The notes beneath the pieces were generated by a model. That model worked only from the letters and a program-made list of their open reading frames with translations, was not told the DNA's origin and did not search any database. A DNA stretch of 47,960 bases from Eubacteriales bacterium (lineage in GTDB: Bacteria; Bacillota; Clostridia; Peptostreptococcales; Anaerovoracaceae). Where the stretch lies: the NCBI GenBank assembly GCA_028704515.1, contig JAQWFH010000014.1:1-47960 (forward strand). Reading direction: 5' to 3'. Shown piece after piece: positions 40,668 through 47,960 of this stretch (its first letter is position 1; every line of letters starts with the position of its first letter). The position numbers and the translations under genes are program-made.

Positions 40668-41843
40668 ATGTATAAGATTAAAACACTAAATAAAATCTCA
40701 CCGGTAGGCCTCAAAAAGTTTGATGAGAACTATTCCTTCACTGAAGATATAGATGAGGCACAGGGAATACTGGTTAGAAGCTATAACATGCTCGACATGG
40801 AGTTTTCGGATAATCTCTTGGCGATTGCAAGAGCCGGAGCAGGGGTAAATAACATTCCTCTTGACAAGTGCTCAGAAAAAGGCATCGTCGTATTCAATAC
40901 CCCTGGCGCGAACGCAAATGCAGTAAAAGAATTGGTTATCGGTTCACTTATTGCCGATGCGCGTAATCTTCACCAAGCTATGGTTTGGGTTGAATCATTG
41001 GTCGGAGAATCCGATGCGGCATCAATAGTAGAGAAAAACAAGAGCCGTTTTGCCGGCAAAGAATTAAAAGGGAAGACCATGTGCGTTATAGGCCTTGGCG
41101 CTATAGGTGTCATAGTGGCAAATGCCGCAGAAGCCCTCGGAATGAAGGTTGTAGGTTATGCCCCATTCATGACAGTGTCGGCAGCTCACGACATGTCAAA
41201 TACAATTCCCTTTGTAACAGATGTGAATTCCGTGCTCAAAAGAAGTGATTATGTTACTATTCACGTTCCAGCAAATGCAGATACCGCAGCTATGGTTAAC
41301 GAAGAGTTTATATCTCAAATGAAAAAAGGTTCAACTCTCGTCAATTTTTCAAGAGACAAGCTCGTAGATGAAAAAGCAGTAGTGGATGCCTTGGAGTCCG
41401 GTAAGCTCAGGAGATATATAACTGACTTCCCAACCCCTAAAATCTTAGGAACTAAAAAGGTCATGATAATCCCTCATCTTGGAGCTTCGACAGAAGAAGC
41501 AGAGGAAAATTGCGCATGTGCCGCTGCGGACACTATGACGGAATACATACAAACAGGTAATATAATAAACTCCGTTAATTTCCCTGCCTGTGATTTGGGA
41601 CCATTTATCCCTGGGAACTCTATATCAAGGATATGCATTCTCAACAGAAATATTTCCGGCATGCTCGGCATTATAACGGGGAAGCTTGCAAGTATGAACG
41701 TAAACATCGCAAGGATGATAAACAAGAGTAACGGCAGATTTGCCTGCACAATGATTGATGCAGATTCGGATCTTGACGAGGCTTTTATCAAGGAGCATTT
41801 TATTCAAAATCCTGGGATACTTTCTGTTCGTGTGATTAAATAA
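40668..41843 (+). CDS. serA: D-3-phosphoglycerate dehydrogenase
   Basis: A 391-residue NAD-dependent dehydrogenase, first step of serine synthesis from 3-phosphoglycerate. It has a 2-hydroxyacid dehydrogenase core with ARAGAGVNNI, the NAD motif VIGLGAIGVIVANAA, FSRDKLVDEKAV (substrate Arg), the catalytic HLGAST segment, and a C-terminal ACT domain (about 320-391, MLGIITGKLASMNVNIARM) likely for serine feedback. The family short form lacking the extra ASB domain. It is divergent from serC, which strongly supports SerA over another 2-hydroxyacid dehydrogenase. Confidence 0.94.
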   Translation: MYKIKTLNKISPVGLKKFDENYSFTEDIDEAQGILVRSYNMLDMEFSDNLLAIARAGAGVNNIPLDKCSEKGIVVFNTPGANANAVKELVIGSLIADARNLHQAMVWVESLVGESDAASIVEKNKSRFAGKELKGKTMCVIGLGAIGVIVANAAEALGMKVVGYAPFMTVSAAHDMSNTIPFVTDVNSVLKRSDYVTIHVPANADTAAMVNEEFISQMKKGSTLVNFSRDKLVDEKAVVDALESGKLRRYITDFPTPKILGTKKVMIIPHLGASTEEAEENCACAAADTMTEYIQTGNIINSVNFPACDLGPFIPGNSISRICILNRNISGMLGIITGKLASMNVNIARMINKSNGRFACTMIDADSDLDEAFIKEHFIQNPGILSVRVIK

Positions 41844-41853
41844 TATTTTACTG

Positions 41854-41988
41854 TGGTATAAATGATTAAATACGACGTCCTGATTTGGCAAGGATAATAT
41901 CCGAACCGGAAGGCTTTAAAAATCATTTGATTTGATGATTGCCCTTTGCCAATTTAGGCAAGGGGGTTTTTTAAAAGGAGAAAATGAG
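41854..41988 (+). promoter_or_regulatory. hydF leader with attenuator-like alternative hairpins
   Basis: An extended -10 TGG-TATAAA (41854-41862) would start a leader of about 120 nt. GGCAAGG (41887-41893) can pair with CCTTTGCC (41943-41950), which is also the 5' arm of the terminator at 41942-41972. The two pairings exclude each other, as in riboswitches and attenuators. Other small stems lie between (AATCAT/ATGATT, GGAT/ATCC). No known riboswitch class was recognised. Confidence 0.45.
41942..41972 (+). terminator. terminator upstream of hydF
   Basis: CCCTTTGCC and GGCAAGGGG form a 9-bp stem with one wobble and a 6-nt loop, followed by TTTTTT. It ends 16 nt before the hydF start codon. It may end the serA transcript, act as attenuator for hydF, or both. 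Confidence 0.8.
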
Positions 41989-43185
41989 ATGTCACTCAAC
42001 CAAACACCTTCATCAAACAGATTGCATATAGGATTCTTCGGCAAGCGCAACAGCGGTAAGTCATCCCTTATCAATGCCTTCACAGGTCAAGAGGTTTCAA
42101 TCGTTTCAAACGTTGCCGGTACAACTACGGATCCCGTTTATAAGCCAATGGAGATTCACGGTCTTGGCGCGTGTACTTTGATAGATACGGCAGGCTTTGA
42201 CGATGTTGGAAAGCTCGGCGAAAGCAGGGTTGTAAAGACTAAGCTTGCCGCAGAAAAAACAGACATAGCCGTAATATTATTCTCCGGTTTGGAGATGAGC
42301 CAGGAACTTGAACAGGCAGCATATTTTAAAGACAGGGGTGTACCTTTTGTTTGCGTAATCAGCCATAGTGATGAGCTAAAAAACATAGGCGAAGTTTCGG
42401 AAAAAATAAAAGAAGCCCTCGGGGTTGATGCTATAAAAGTGAGCTCCGTAAACCGCACCGGAATAGAAGAATTAAAGGAAGCTCTTATAAGAAGCATCCC
42501 AGAAGGATTCCAGGCTCCCGACATTACTGGTAATTTAGTTTCTGCGGGTGATTGTGTCCTTTTAGTTATGCCTCAAGATATACAAGCTCCGAAGGGGCGC
42601 CTCATATTGCCTCAGGTACAAACAATGCGAGAGCTGTTGGACAAGAAGTGCATCTTCATGAGTTGCACAAAGGACAACATCGATAATGCCTTGTCTGCAC
42701 TTTCCGCTCCGCCAAAGCTTATAATCACGGACTCCCAAATATTCCGCGAGGTATATGAAAAGAAGCCGGCCAAAAGCACCCTTACATCGTTTTCAATTCT
42801 CTTTGCGGCACATAAGGGCGATATCTCTTATTATGTTGAAAGTGCGGCCGCAATTGAAGCTCTTACAGAGGATTCACGTGTTCTCATTGCTGAATGCTGC
42901 ACACATGCACCACTTGAAGAGGATATTGGGCGTAAAAAAATCCCTGCACTCCTACGCAGGCGCATAGGCGAGGGACTGACTGTAGATATTATGAGCGGGA
43001 CAGATTTCCCAGCGGATCCTTCGGAATATGACTTGATTATTCAATGCGGCGCATGCATGTTCAACCGCCGATATGTGCTTTCTCGAGTAGAAAAAGCAAA
43101 GAACTTGGCTGTTCCGATGTCAAATTACGGCGTAGTCTTAGCATATTTGAGCGGCATACTCTCAGATGTTGCCATCACCGACTGA
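41989..43185 (+). CDS. hydF: [FeFe]-hydrogenase maturation GTPase HydF
   Basis: A 398-residue HydF, the scaffold GTPase on which the 2Fe subcluster of [FeFe]-hydrogenase is assembled. The N-terminal GTPase domain (about 10-170) has FGKRNSGKSSLINA (P-loop), DTAGFDDVG, and ISHSDE. A dimerisation domain follows, and the C-terminal [4Fe-4S] domain has the conserved AECCTHAP and QCGACMFNRR cysteines. GGAG is 8 nt before the ATG chosen. The other maturases (HydE, HydG) and a hydrogenase are not in the window. A terminator-like hairpin sits directly upstream. Confidence 0.95.
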   Translation: MSLNQTPSSNRLHIGFFGKRNSGKSSLINAFTGQEVSIVSNVAGTTTDPVYKPMEIHGLGACTLIDTAGFDDVGKLGESRVVKTKLAAEKTDIAVILFSGLEMSQELEQAAYFKDRGVPFVCVISHSDELKNIGEVSEKIKEALGVDAIKVSSVNRTGIEELKEALIRSIPEGFQAPDITGNLVSAGDCVLLVMPQDIQAPKGRLILPQVQTMRELLDKKCIFMSCTKDNIDNALSALSAPPKLIITDSQIFREVYEKKPAKSTLTSFSILFAAHKGDISYYVESAAAIEALTEDSRVLIAECCTHAPLEEDIGRKKIPALLRRRIGEGLTVDIMSGTDFPADPSEYDLIIQCGACMFNRRYVLSRVEKAKNLAVPMSNYGVVLAYLSGILSDVAITD

Positions 43186-44026
43186 TAGGCTTATTTTTAT
43201 GTTGGCCTCTCCAGACTTTATTGAAAATAATGCCCAGCCCTAATGCCCATGCTATTAAATAAAACCACAGCATGAGTGCGGTAATCGACCCAAGCGATCC
43301 GTATATTAGATTATAGTTTGACAGATTTTGATCCATGTATATGTTGAATATCCATGTCACAAGCAACATCCCTATTGCTGCGAAAAGGCTTCCCGGCAAT
43401 ATGGCGCGGAAAGGCACTCGCCAGCTCGGAAGAACATAATAGTTATAGCTCACCATCAGGAAGTACAACAAAAATGCAATCGGCCATCGAATCATAAGCC
43501 ATAATTGATTTATATGTACGCTGTAATCGGTACTGTTCATAAGAGCAAATACCAACATCTTTAATATGAATTCCCCATACACAAGGATAAGAAGCGCAAA
43601 TGTAAACGTGAAAATCGTGAATATCATCGTTTTCATAGCACGGAAGCGCTCTCTGAAATACCCGTTGCCGGTCGATCTGCCATCCGTTATCGTATAGTTT
43701 GCTATCCTCATCATAGCAAACTGGGCTCTTGACGCCGCCCAAAGGGCGAGAGCTATAAGCGCTATATTTACCGCACCGTGTGGGGTATGCTTAAACAGGC
43801 CCTTGAATATCGTTGCCGCTTCACCCTGCACATACTGATCTATCAAATTTGTGAATAAATCCAGAGATACAGAAAACATGCCGAGTATCTGCGAAAGTAT
43901 TATGATTATCGGCACTATAGAAAGCAGCAGATAGAATGCGATTATTGCCGCAAATCCTTGGTAATACGGTTCTTTTAGCTGCTTTATTATATTTAAGATT
44001 ATAATCATGGGTTTATTTCCGGCCAT
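43175..44026 (-). CDS. YihY/BrkB-family membrane protein
   Basis: A 283-residue inner-membrane protein of the YihY/UPF0761 family (formerly misannotated as RNase BN). About six helices: AAIIAFYLLLSIVPIIIILSQIL, then ALALWAASRAQFAMMRIAN, two helices around 120-160 and 170-195, a conserved GSLFAAIGMLLVTWIFNIYM, and the C-terminal YGSLGSITALMLWFYLIAWALGLG. Molecular function is unknown. It overlaps the end of hydF by 11 nt (convergent) and the end of rdgB by 14 nt at its start, so it is cotranscribed with rdgB. Confidence 0.92.
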   Translation of the reverse strand: MAGNKPMIIILNIIKQLKEPYYQGFAAIIAFYLLLSIVPIIIILSQILGMFSVSLDLFTNLIDQYVQGEAATIFKGLFKHTPHGAVNIALIALALWAASRAQFAMMRIANYTITDGRSTGNGYFRERFRAMKTMIFTIFTFTFALLILVYGEFILKMLVFALMNSTDYSVHINQLWLMIRWPIAFLLYFLMVSYNYYVLPSWRVPFRAILPGSLFAAIGMLLVTWIFNIYMDQNLSNYNLIYGSLGSITALMLWFYLIAWALGLGIIFNKVWRGQHKNKPISR

Positions 44027-44618
44027 TTTTTAATTCCCTTTCAAGCTCGGCAAGAGCAAGAGCTCTATGACTTATCTTATTTTTCTCTTCCATTGTAAGC
44101 TCTGCAAAAGTCTTTTCGTGTCCGCGGGGAACAAAATATGGGTCATATCCGAATCCATTATTTCCCCTGGGCTTACTTATAATATGCCCCAGGCATTCTC
44201 CTCTTGCATAAATTACTTCTCCGTCTGGATATATAAGCGTTATTACAGAGACAAACCTTGCGCCTCTTTGTTCGTCAGGAACATTCTCCAATAATGAAAT
44301 AAGCTTTTTGTTGTTAGCAAGATCGTCAGCGTCTTCTCCTGCAAAACGCGCGGAATGTACTCCGGGCGCGCCCCCCAAAGCATCCACTGACAATCCGGAA
44401 TCATCTGCTATAGTAATATAATTGCACATTTTCATTATTTCATATGCTTTTTTGTATGAATTCGCTTCAAATGTTTCCGCGTCTTCTTCAATTTCAACGG
44501 TCGGCACTCCCGCTTCATCGCGAGAAACGGTGTGATATCCAAATTTACCGACAATGCTTTGAATTTCTTCAATTTTATGCTTATTGCGAGACGCCACTAC
44601 AACGATTTCTTTTTTCAT
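44013..44618 (-). CDS. rdgB: XTP/dITP diphosphatase (RdgB/HAM1)
   Basis: A 201-residue non-canonical purine nucleotide pyrophosphatase that removes XTP, dITP and ITP from the pool and so prevents their incorporation. Motifs: VVVASRNKHKIEEI, TFEANSYKKAYE, ADDSGLSVDALGGAPGVHSARFAGE, and GNNGFGYDPYFVP. Length and order are those of the family. It overlaps yihY by 14 nt and follows mntP by 16 nt. Confidence 0.96.
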   Translation of the reverse strand: MKKEIVVVASRNKHKIEEIQSIVGKFGYHTVSRDEAGVPTVEIEEDAETFEANSYKKAYEIMKMCNYITIADDSGLSVDALGGAPGVHSARFAGEDADDLANNKKLISLLENVPDEQRGARFVSVITLIYPDGEVIYARGECLGHIISKPRGNNGFGYDPYFVPRGHEKTFAELTMEEKNKISHRALALAELERELKNGRK

Positions 44619-44634
44619 AGTAATTTTCCTCTAT

Positions 44635-45183
44635 TTACATCACGGCTTTTATACCGATTATTATCAAAATTATTCCACCAAGTATTCCCGCTTTTGAGCC
44701 AAAAAAACCACCCGTAAGCTTACCTAAAAATATCGCAATCGTAACAAGCAAGGCCGTAACGACCGTTATCACCAAGACTACCGGGAGAATCGGCACATTC
44801 ATTGCCGTGAAAGCAATACCTACAGCAAATGCATCAATACTTGTGGCAACCGCCTGCATCATTAAAACGATAAATGTTAAACAGGGCTTATACAATTTTT
44901 CATCATTTTTGTGCGAAAACCCGTCAAATATCATTTTTATTCCTATGCTTCCCAGAATTGCAAGAATTACAAAACCCGAATACTTTTCCAATATTCCGTG
45001 AAACAGCGTGCCCGTATAATATCCCAAGAGAGGCATTGCTCCTTGAAATAAGCCAAATATAATTGGCATCGCAGCCATATGGCACTTTTTAACATTATTA
45101 TACACCATGCCGTTTGTCATGGCCACCGCACAGGCATCCATCGACAAGGCTATGCTCAACAAAATCACTTCAAAAAACGTCAT
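44635..45183 (-). CDS. mntP: manganese efflux pump MntP
   Basis: A 182-residue membrane protein of the MntP/YebN family with six helices. The conserved acidic residues lie in SIALSMDACAVAMTNG and, in the second repeat, ATSIDAFAVGIAF, which are transport residues in the family. It would expel excess Mn2+. A yybP-ykoY manganese riboswitch, usual upstream of such genes, is not present: the gene begins about 26 nt after the terminator of the iorAB operon. AAGG lies 7-8 nt before the ATG. Confidence 0.93.
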   Translation of the reverse strand: MTFFEVILLSIALSMDACAVAMTNGMVYNNVKKCHMAAMPIIFGLFQGAMPLLGYYTGTLFHGILEKYSGFVILAILGSIGIKMIFDGFSHKNDEKLYKPCLTFIVLMMQAVATSIDAFAVGIAFTAMNVPILPVVLVITVVTALLVTIAIFLGKLTGGFFGSKAGILGGIILIIIGIKAVM

Positions 45184-45208
45184 ACATTTACCTTAAAAGT
45201 CTATTGAG

Positions 45209-45234
45209 AAAAAACCGGGGAAAAGACTCCCCGG
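45209..45234 (-). terminator. rho-independent terminator of the iorAB operon
   Basis: On the minus strand CCGGGG and CCCCGG form a perfect GC stem, followed by TTTTTT (45214-45209). It is placed about 50 nt after iorB and 25 nt before mntP. Confidence 0.85.
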
Positions 45235-45283
45235 CTTTCACTCAAATAATTTATCTGATTTTTAATATTTCATGTTAACTTAC

Positions 45284-45856
45284 TTATATCAATGCCTTAC
45301 CGACTTCAAAAGCTTCGATATTTGCATCGATAAATGCAGGCTTAACGTTTTCCGATATGATTTTCTTCCAATCGATATCATCAAGACCCATAGCCTTAAC
45401 CAGTGCGCCGAGAAGAATTATATTCATAACCTTTCCGTTGCCCAGCTCTGTTGCCTTTTCTGTAGCGTTTACAACAGTTACATCCTTGCAAGTCTTCTTG
45501 ATTTCATCAAGGATATCGTCTGCATAATCAGCAACACCCATGATTACCGGCATAGGCATCATTTCGTGATCGTTTACAACAACCTTTCCATCAGCCTTAA
45601 GGTATTCTAACCATCTGAGAGCTTCCATCTTTTCAAAAGAAACCATCAGGTCTGCAGAACCTACTTCGATTACAGGGGAATATACTTTGTCGCCATAACG
45701 AATCTGTGAGGATACACTTCCGCCACGCTGTGACATACCGTGTATTTCACTCATTTTTACCTGGTATCCTTCTTGCAGGAGGCCTATTGTCAATAGCTTT
45801 GACGCGAGGATAGTTCCCTGCCCTCCGACTCCGACTAATAATATGCTCTTTGTCAT
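45284..45856 (-). CDS. iorB: indolepyruvate:ferredoxin oxidoreductase subunit beta
   Basis: A 190-residue beta (gamma-type POR) subunit. It begins SILLVGVGGQGTILASKLLTIGL, the classical start of the family, and continues with VKMSEIHGMSQRGGSVSSQIRYG. It associates with IorA to oxidatively decarboxylate aryl pyruvates (from Trp, Phe, Tyr) to aryl-acetyl-CoA with reduction of ferredoxin. It starts 1 nt after the iorA stop, so the two are translationally coupled. Confidence 0.95.
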   Translation of the reverse strand: MTKSILLVGVGGQGTILASKLLTIGLLQEGYQVKMSEIHGMSQRGGSVSSQIRYGDKVYSPVIEVGSADLMVSFEKMEALRWLEYLKADGKVVVNDHEMMPMPVIMGVADYADDILDEIKKTCKDVTVVNATEKATELGNGKVMNIILLGALVKAMGLDDIDWKKIISENVKPAFIDANIEAFEVGKALI

Positions 45857-45857
45857 C

Positions 45858-47645
45858 TTATTTCGTCTCCTTTCCGATGGCGTTCTTAGGACAAATCTGT
45901 GCGCAAACGTCGCAACCTACACACTGAAGCCTATCAATAACAGCCTTCTTTCTTTCCTTGTTGAAGCTCAATGCAGGACATCCGGACTTCAAGCAAAGCT
46001 TGCATCCGATACATTTTTCTTCATCTACTACATCCTTTGTTTTAAATGCAGTTGGGAAATCTCCCTTATCTTTGTCTGAGAATTTCTTAAGAACGCAAGG
46101 CCATTTAGTTATTATAACTGAAGGTTCATCAAGAGCAAGTGCCCAATCTAAAGTTTCTCTAACTTCTTTTAAGTCATTAGGGTTGATTGTTCTGATGTTC
46201 TTTGCACCGAGTGCACGGCAAACTTCTTCGATATCAATGATGTTTGCTTCAGAACCGCCGGCATGCTTTCCGGAACCTGGGTTTTCCTGGTGACCAGTCA
46301 TACCTGTAATTCTGTTGTCAAGAATAATGCTTACTGTCTTTGAATTGTTGTAAAGACATTCTGTCAATCCGTTCATTCCTGTATGGAAGAATGTGGAGTC
46401 ACCGAGGATTCCTACAACTCTCTTGTCTTCACCCTTCATTTCAAACGCTTTGGAAGCGCCGTGAGCTGTCGAGAAAGCAGATCCCATACAAATTGTTGTG
46501 TCAAGGCCATTATATGGAGGAGCAAATCCCAATGTATAACATCCGATGTCTCCTGTAACCATTATATTCTTTTTCTTACCCAGCTCGTAGTACAATCCTC
46601 TGTGAGGACAGCCTGCGCAAAGTGCCGGAGGTCTAGGAATAACCTTGGCCTTATCGTAATCCATAATTTCGAATTCTTTTGCTCCGATTGACTTTCTGAT
46701 AACATCGGAAAGAAGTTCTCCGTATGGAGGGAAAGTATTCTTACCAAACACTTTGTCTCCGTATCCTAAAGCTTTGAGTGCTTCTTCGAGGTAAGGATCG
46801 TTTTCTTCGATTACATAGCATTTGTCAACAGAATCCATGAACGCTGCCATCATCTTGAGCGGTAGCGGATATGTAAATCCGAGTTTCAAATAGTTTACGT
46901 CATCTCCGAAAACTTCTTTTGCGTAGTTATAGCACATACCTGATGTAACTACACCAATCTTCTTGCCATTATCTTCAACTCTGTTCATGTTTGTAGTTTC
47001 AGCGAATTCTGCAAGTTCTTCAAGTCTCTTTTCAAGACTTACTCTGGCTATTCTTGCATTTGCCGGAACAGAAACATACTTCTTGGCATTTTTTACATAA
47101 GGCTTTATAGGGGCTTTTGCTACTCTGTCTCCACACTCAACAACATCCTTAGAGTGGCATAGCCTTGTAGTCATTCTTACAAGTACAGGCGCATCAAATT
47201 TCTCAGAAATTTCATAAGCCTCCATCATAAAGTCTCTGCATTCCTGGCTTGTTGCAGGTTCAATCATAGGTACTCTTGCCATCTTGGCATACATTCTATT
47301 GTCCTGCTCGTTTTGTGATGAGTGCATTCCCGGTTCGTCTGCAGTGATACATACAAGACCACCGTTTACTCCTGTGTATGCAAATGTGAAAAGAGGGTCC
47401 GCCGCTACGTTTAATCCTACATGCTTCATGGAAGCCATACTTCTGGCACCTGCTATAGATGCACCAATTGCCGCCTCAAGAGCGACTTTTTCATTTGGTG
47501 CCCATTCCGAATATACTTCTTTATATCCGGTCATGTTTTCGAGAATCTCGGTACTTGGAGTTCCAGGATACGCTGATGCTACAAGAACACCGGCTTCCCA
47601 CGCTCCTCTAACGAGAGCCTCATTACCTGTCATTAGTTTTTTCAT
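45858..47645 (-). CDS. iorA: indolepyruvate:ferredoxin oxidoreductase subunit alpha
   Basis: A 595-residue alpha subunit carrying the TPP site and clusters. The N-terminal pyrimidine-type domain has VLVASAYPGTPSTEILENM; the TPP-binding half has MVTGDIGCYTLG and GILGDSTFFHTGMNGL. The C-terminus is a ferredoxin domain with two [4Fe-4S] motifs, CIGCKLCLKSGCP and CVGCDVCAQICP. Amino-acid fermentation via Stickland-type 2-oxoacid oxidation is implied. GGAGG precedes the ATG. The promoter upstream is near perfect. Confidence 0.96.
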   Translation of the reverse strand: MKKLMTGNEALVRGAWEAGVLVASAYPGTPSTEILENMTGYKEVYSEWAPNEKVALEAAIGASIAGARSMASMKHVGLNVAADPLFTFAYTGVNGGLVCITADEPGMHSSQNEQDNRMYAKMARVPMIEPATSQECRDFMMEAYEISEKFDAPVLVRMTTRLCHSKDVVECGDRVAKAPIKPYVKNAKKYVSVPANARIARVSLEKRLEELAEFAETTNMNRVEDNGKKIGVVTSGMCYNYAKEVFGDDVNYLKLGFTYPLPLKMMAAFMDSVDKCYVIEENDPYLEEALKALGYGDKVFGKNTFPPYGELLSDVIRKSIGAKEFEIMDYDKAKVIPRPPALCAGCPHRGLYYELGKKKNIMVTGDIGCYTLGFAPPYNGLDTTICMGSAFSTAHGASKAFEMKGEDKRVVGILGDSTFFHTGMNGLTECLYNNSKTVSIILDNRITGMTGHQENPGSGKHAGGSEANIIDIEEVCRALGAKNIRTINPNDLKEVRETLDWALALDEPSVIITKWPCVLKKFSDKDKGDFPTAFKTKDVVDEEKCIGCKLCLKSGCPALSFNKERKKAVIDRLQCVGCDVCAQICPKNAIGKETK

Positions 47646-47675
47646 GACGTCCTCCTTTTTATTTTTCGTAATTAT

Positions 47676-47704
47676 ATTTTACAACAATGTGAACAATATG
47701 TCAA
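47676..47704 (-). promoter_or_regulatory. iorAB promoter
   Basis: TTGACA and TAAAAT are 17 bp apart on the minus strand, about 30 bp upstream of the iorA start. ATTGTT occurs twice in the spacer, 9 bp apart. Confidence 0.8.
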
Positions 47705-47839
47705 ACAACTGTATCTGAAAGCGGATTTTATTTTCATAAGGCGAACAAGGGTTTCTTATAGGCAACAAAAATGTTTGCCATCGGCATTGCTGTTTTTCTA
47801 TCAAATTATGCATAAAAAAACGAGCGATAATAACTGATA
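47705..47839. other. spacer between iorA promoter and insertion sequence
   Basis: About 135 bases with no reading frame of note. A short GGCAA...TTTGCC stem occurs near 47760-47778. Nothing else could be supported. Confidence 0.4.
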
Positions 47840-47850
47840 TGATACTTCCA

Positions 47851-47890
47851 AAGTAGACAGTCTAATTAATTAAAATTAGATTATCTACTT
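47851..47890. repeat. 17-bp imperfect inverted repeat at the IS leader
   Basis: AAGTAGACAGTCTAATT (47851-47867) and AATTAGATTATCTACTT (47874-47890) pair except for three bases. The stem ends directly before GGAGG, so in long read-through transcripts it could hide the ribosome binding site of the transposase. Confidence 0.75.
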
Positions 47891-47902
47891 GGAGGTTTTT
47901 TT

Positions 47903-47960
47903 ATGGGAAGGAAAGCGAAATATAGCAAGGAAGTAAAAATTAAAGCTTGTCAAGATTATG
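47903..47960 (+). CDS. transposase OrfA, N-terminal fragment
   Basis: Only the first 19 codons lie in the window: MGRKAKYSKEVKIKACQDY. This is the usual opening of IS3/IS150-type OrfA proteins, whose helix-turn-helix recognises the IS ends. GGAGG is 8 nt before the ATG. The gene is cut by the window edge, not by a mutation that can be seen. Confidence 0.75.
   Translation, partial: MGRKAKYSKEVKIKACQDY

Larger units (their letters stand above)
47840..47960 (+). mobile_element. left end of an IS3-like insertion sequence (runs off the window)
   Basis: A conserved leader with GATACTTCCAAAGTAGACAG, a stem-loop, GGAGG and an ATG opening a transposase-type frame. The exact IS end and target duplication cannot be fixed because the other end is outside the window. 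Confidence 0.7.

Overview
The window reads as a chromosomal segment of a low-GC, strictly anaerobic, probably spore-forming Clostridia (Firmicutes). The pointers are an [FeFe]-hydrogenase maturation GTPase (HydF), an indolepyruvate:ferredoxin oxidoreductase (IorAB), clostridial 4Fe-4S proteins, a TGS-uridine-kinase fusion, GGAGG ribosome binding sites, a GAAC-N4-GTTC type SOS box, and several small hydrophobic or cysteine-rich proteins of the kind found in spores. An amino-acid-fermenting member of the Eubacteriales (Family XIII-like) would fit, but I cannot fix the genus.

Left part (1-7.6 kb). On the minus strand lies a cluster RluA-type pseudouridine synthase - lepB - short signal peptidase - smpB - ssrA (tmRNA), i.e. 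protein export plus trans-translation. Next come a small MltG-like membrane protein and two divergent small unknown genes. A VanRS-like two-component system (overlapping response regulator and histidine kinase) follows.

7.6-25.9 kb. The minus strand carries fba, pncB, uvrA and uvrB, with an SOS box upstream of uvrB. A plus-strand citrate synthase has a strong promoter and an operator-like palindrome. Then come YbaK, a TGS-nucleoside kinase, an unlisted 48-codon hydrophobic peptide gene and a YdbC/PC4-like protein. A purine/nucleoside salvage block follows: hotdog thioesterase - xpt - BMP lipoprotein - ABC ATPase - two permeases - DJ-1.

26-34 kb is the most accessory-looking stretch: a two-cluster ferredoxin protein, a cysteine-rich protein with three 57-bp repeats, an MFS transporter with a perfect consensus promoter, a CotQ/berberine-bridge FAD oxidase, a DUF1906 glycosidase-like protein, an EamA transporter, a membrane GGDEF sensor, and tRNA-Leu(CAG).

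34-48 kb holds an FAD-dependent dehydrogenase, a DUF1292 protein, uvrC, a D-Ala-D-Ala carboxypeptidase, divergent serC/serA with interlocking promoters, hydF with an attenuator-like leader, yihY, the nucleotide-sanitising RdgB, mntP and iorBA. The window ends at the start of an IS3-like insertion sequence.

Themes: excision repair is complete (uvrA, uvrB, uvrC); serine synthesis is a divergent pair; purine salvage combines an importer with Xpt. The least explained items are four small genes preceded by a shared CATATANT element, the 23% cysteine repeat protein, and the hydF leader with mutually exclusive hairpins. I found no CRISPR array, phage or obvious defence system.
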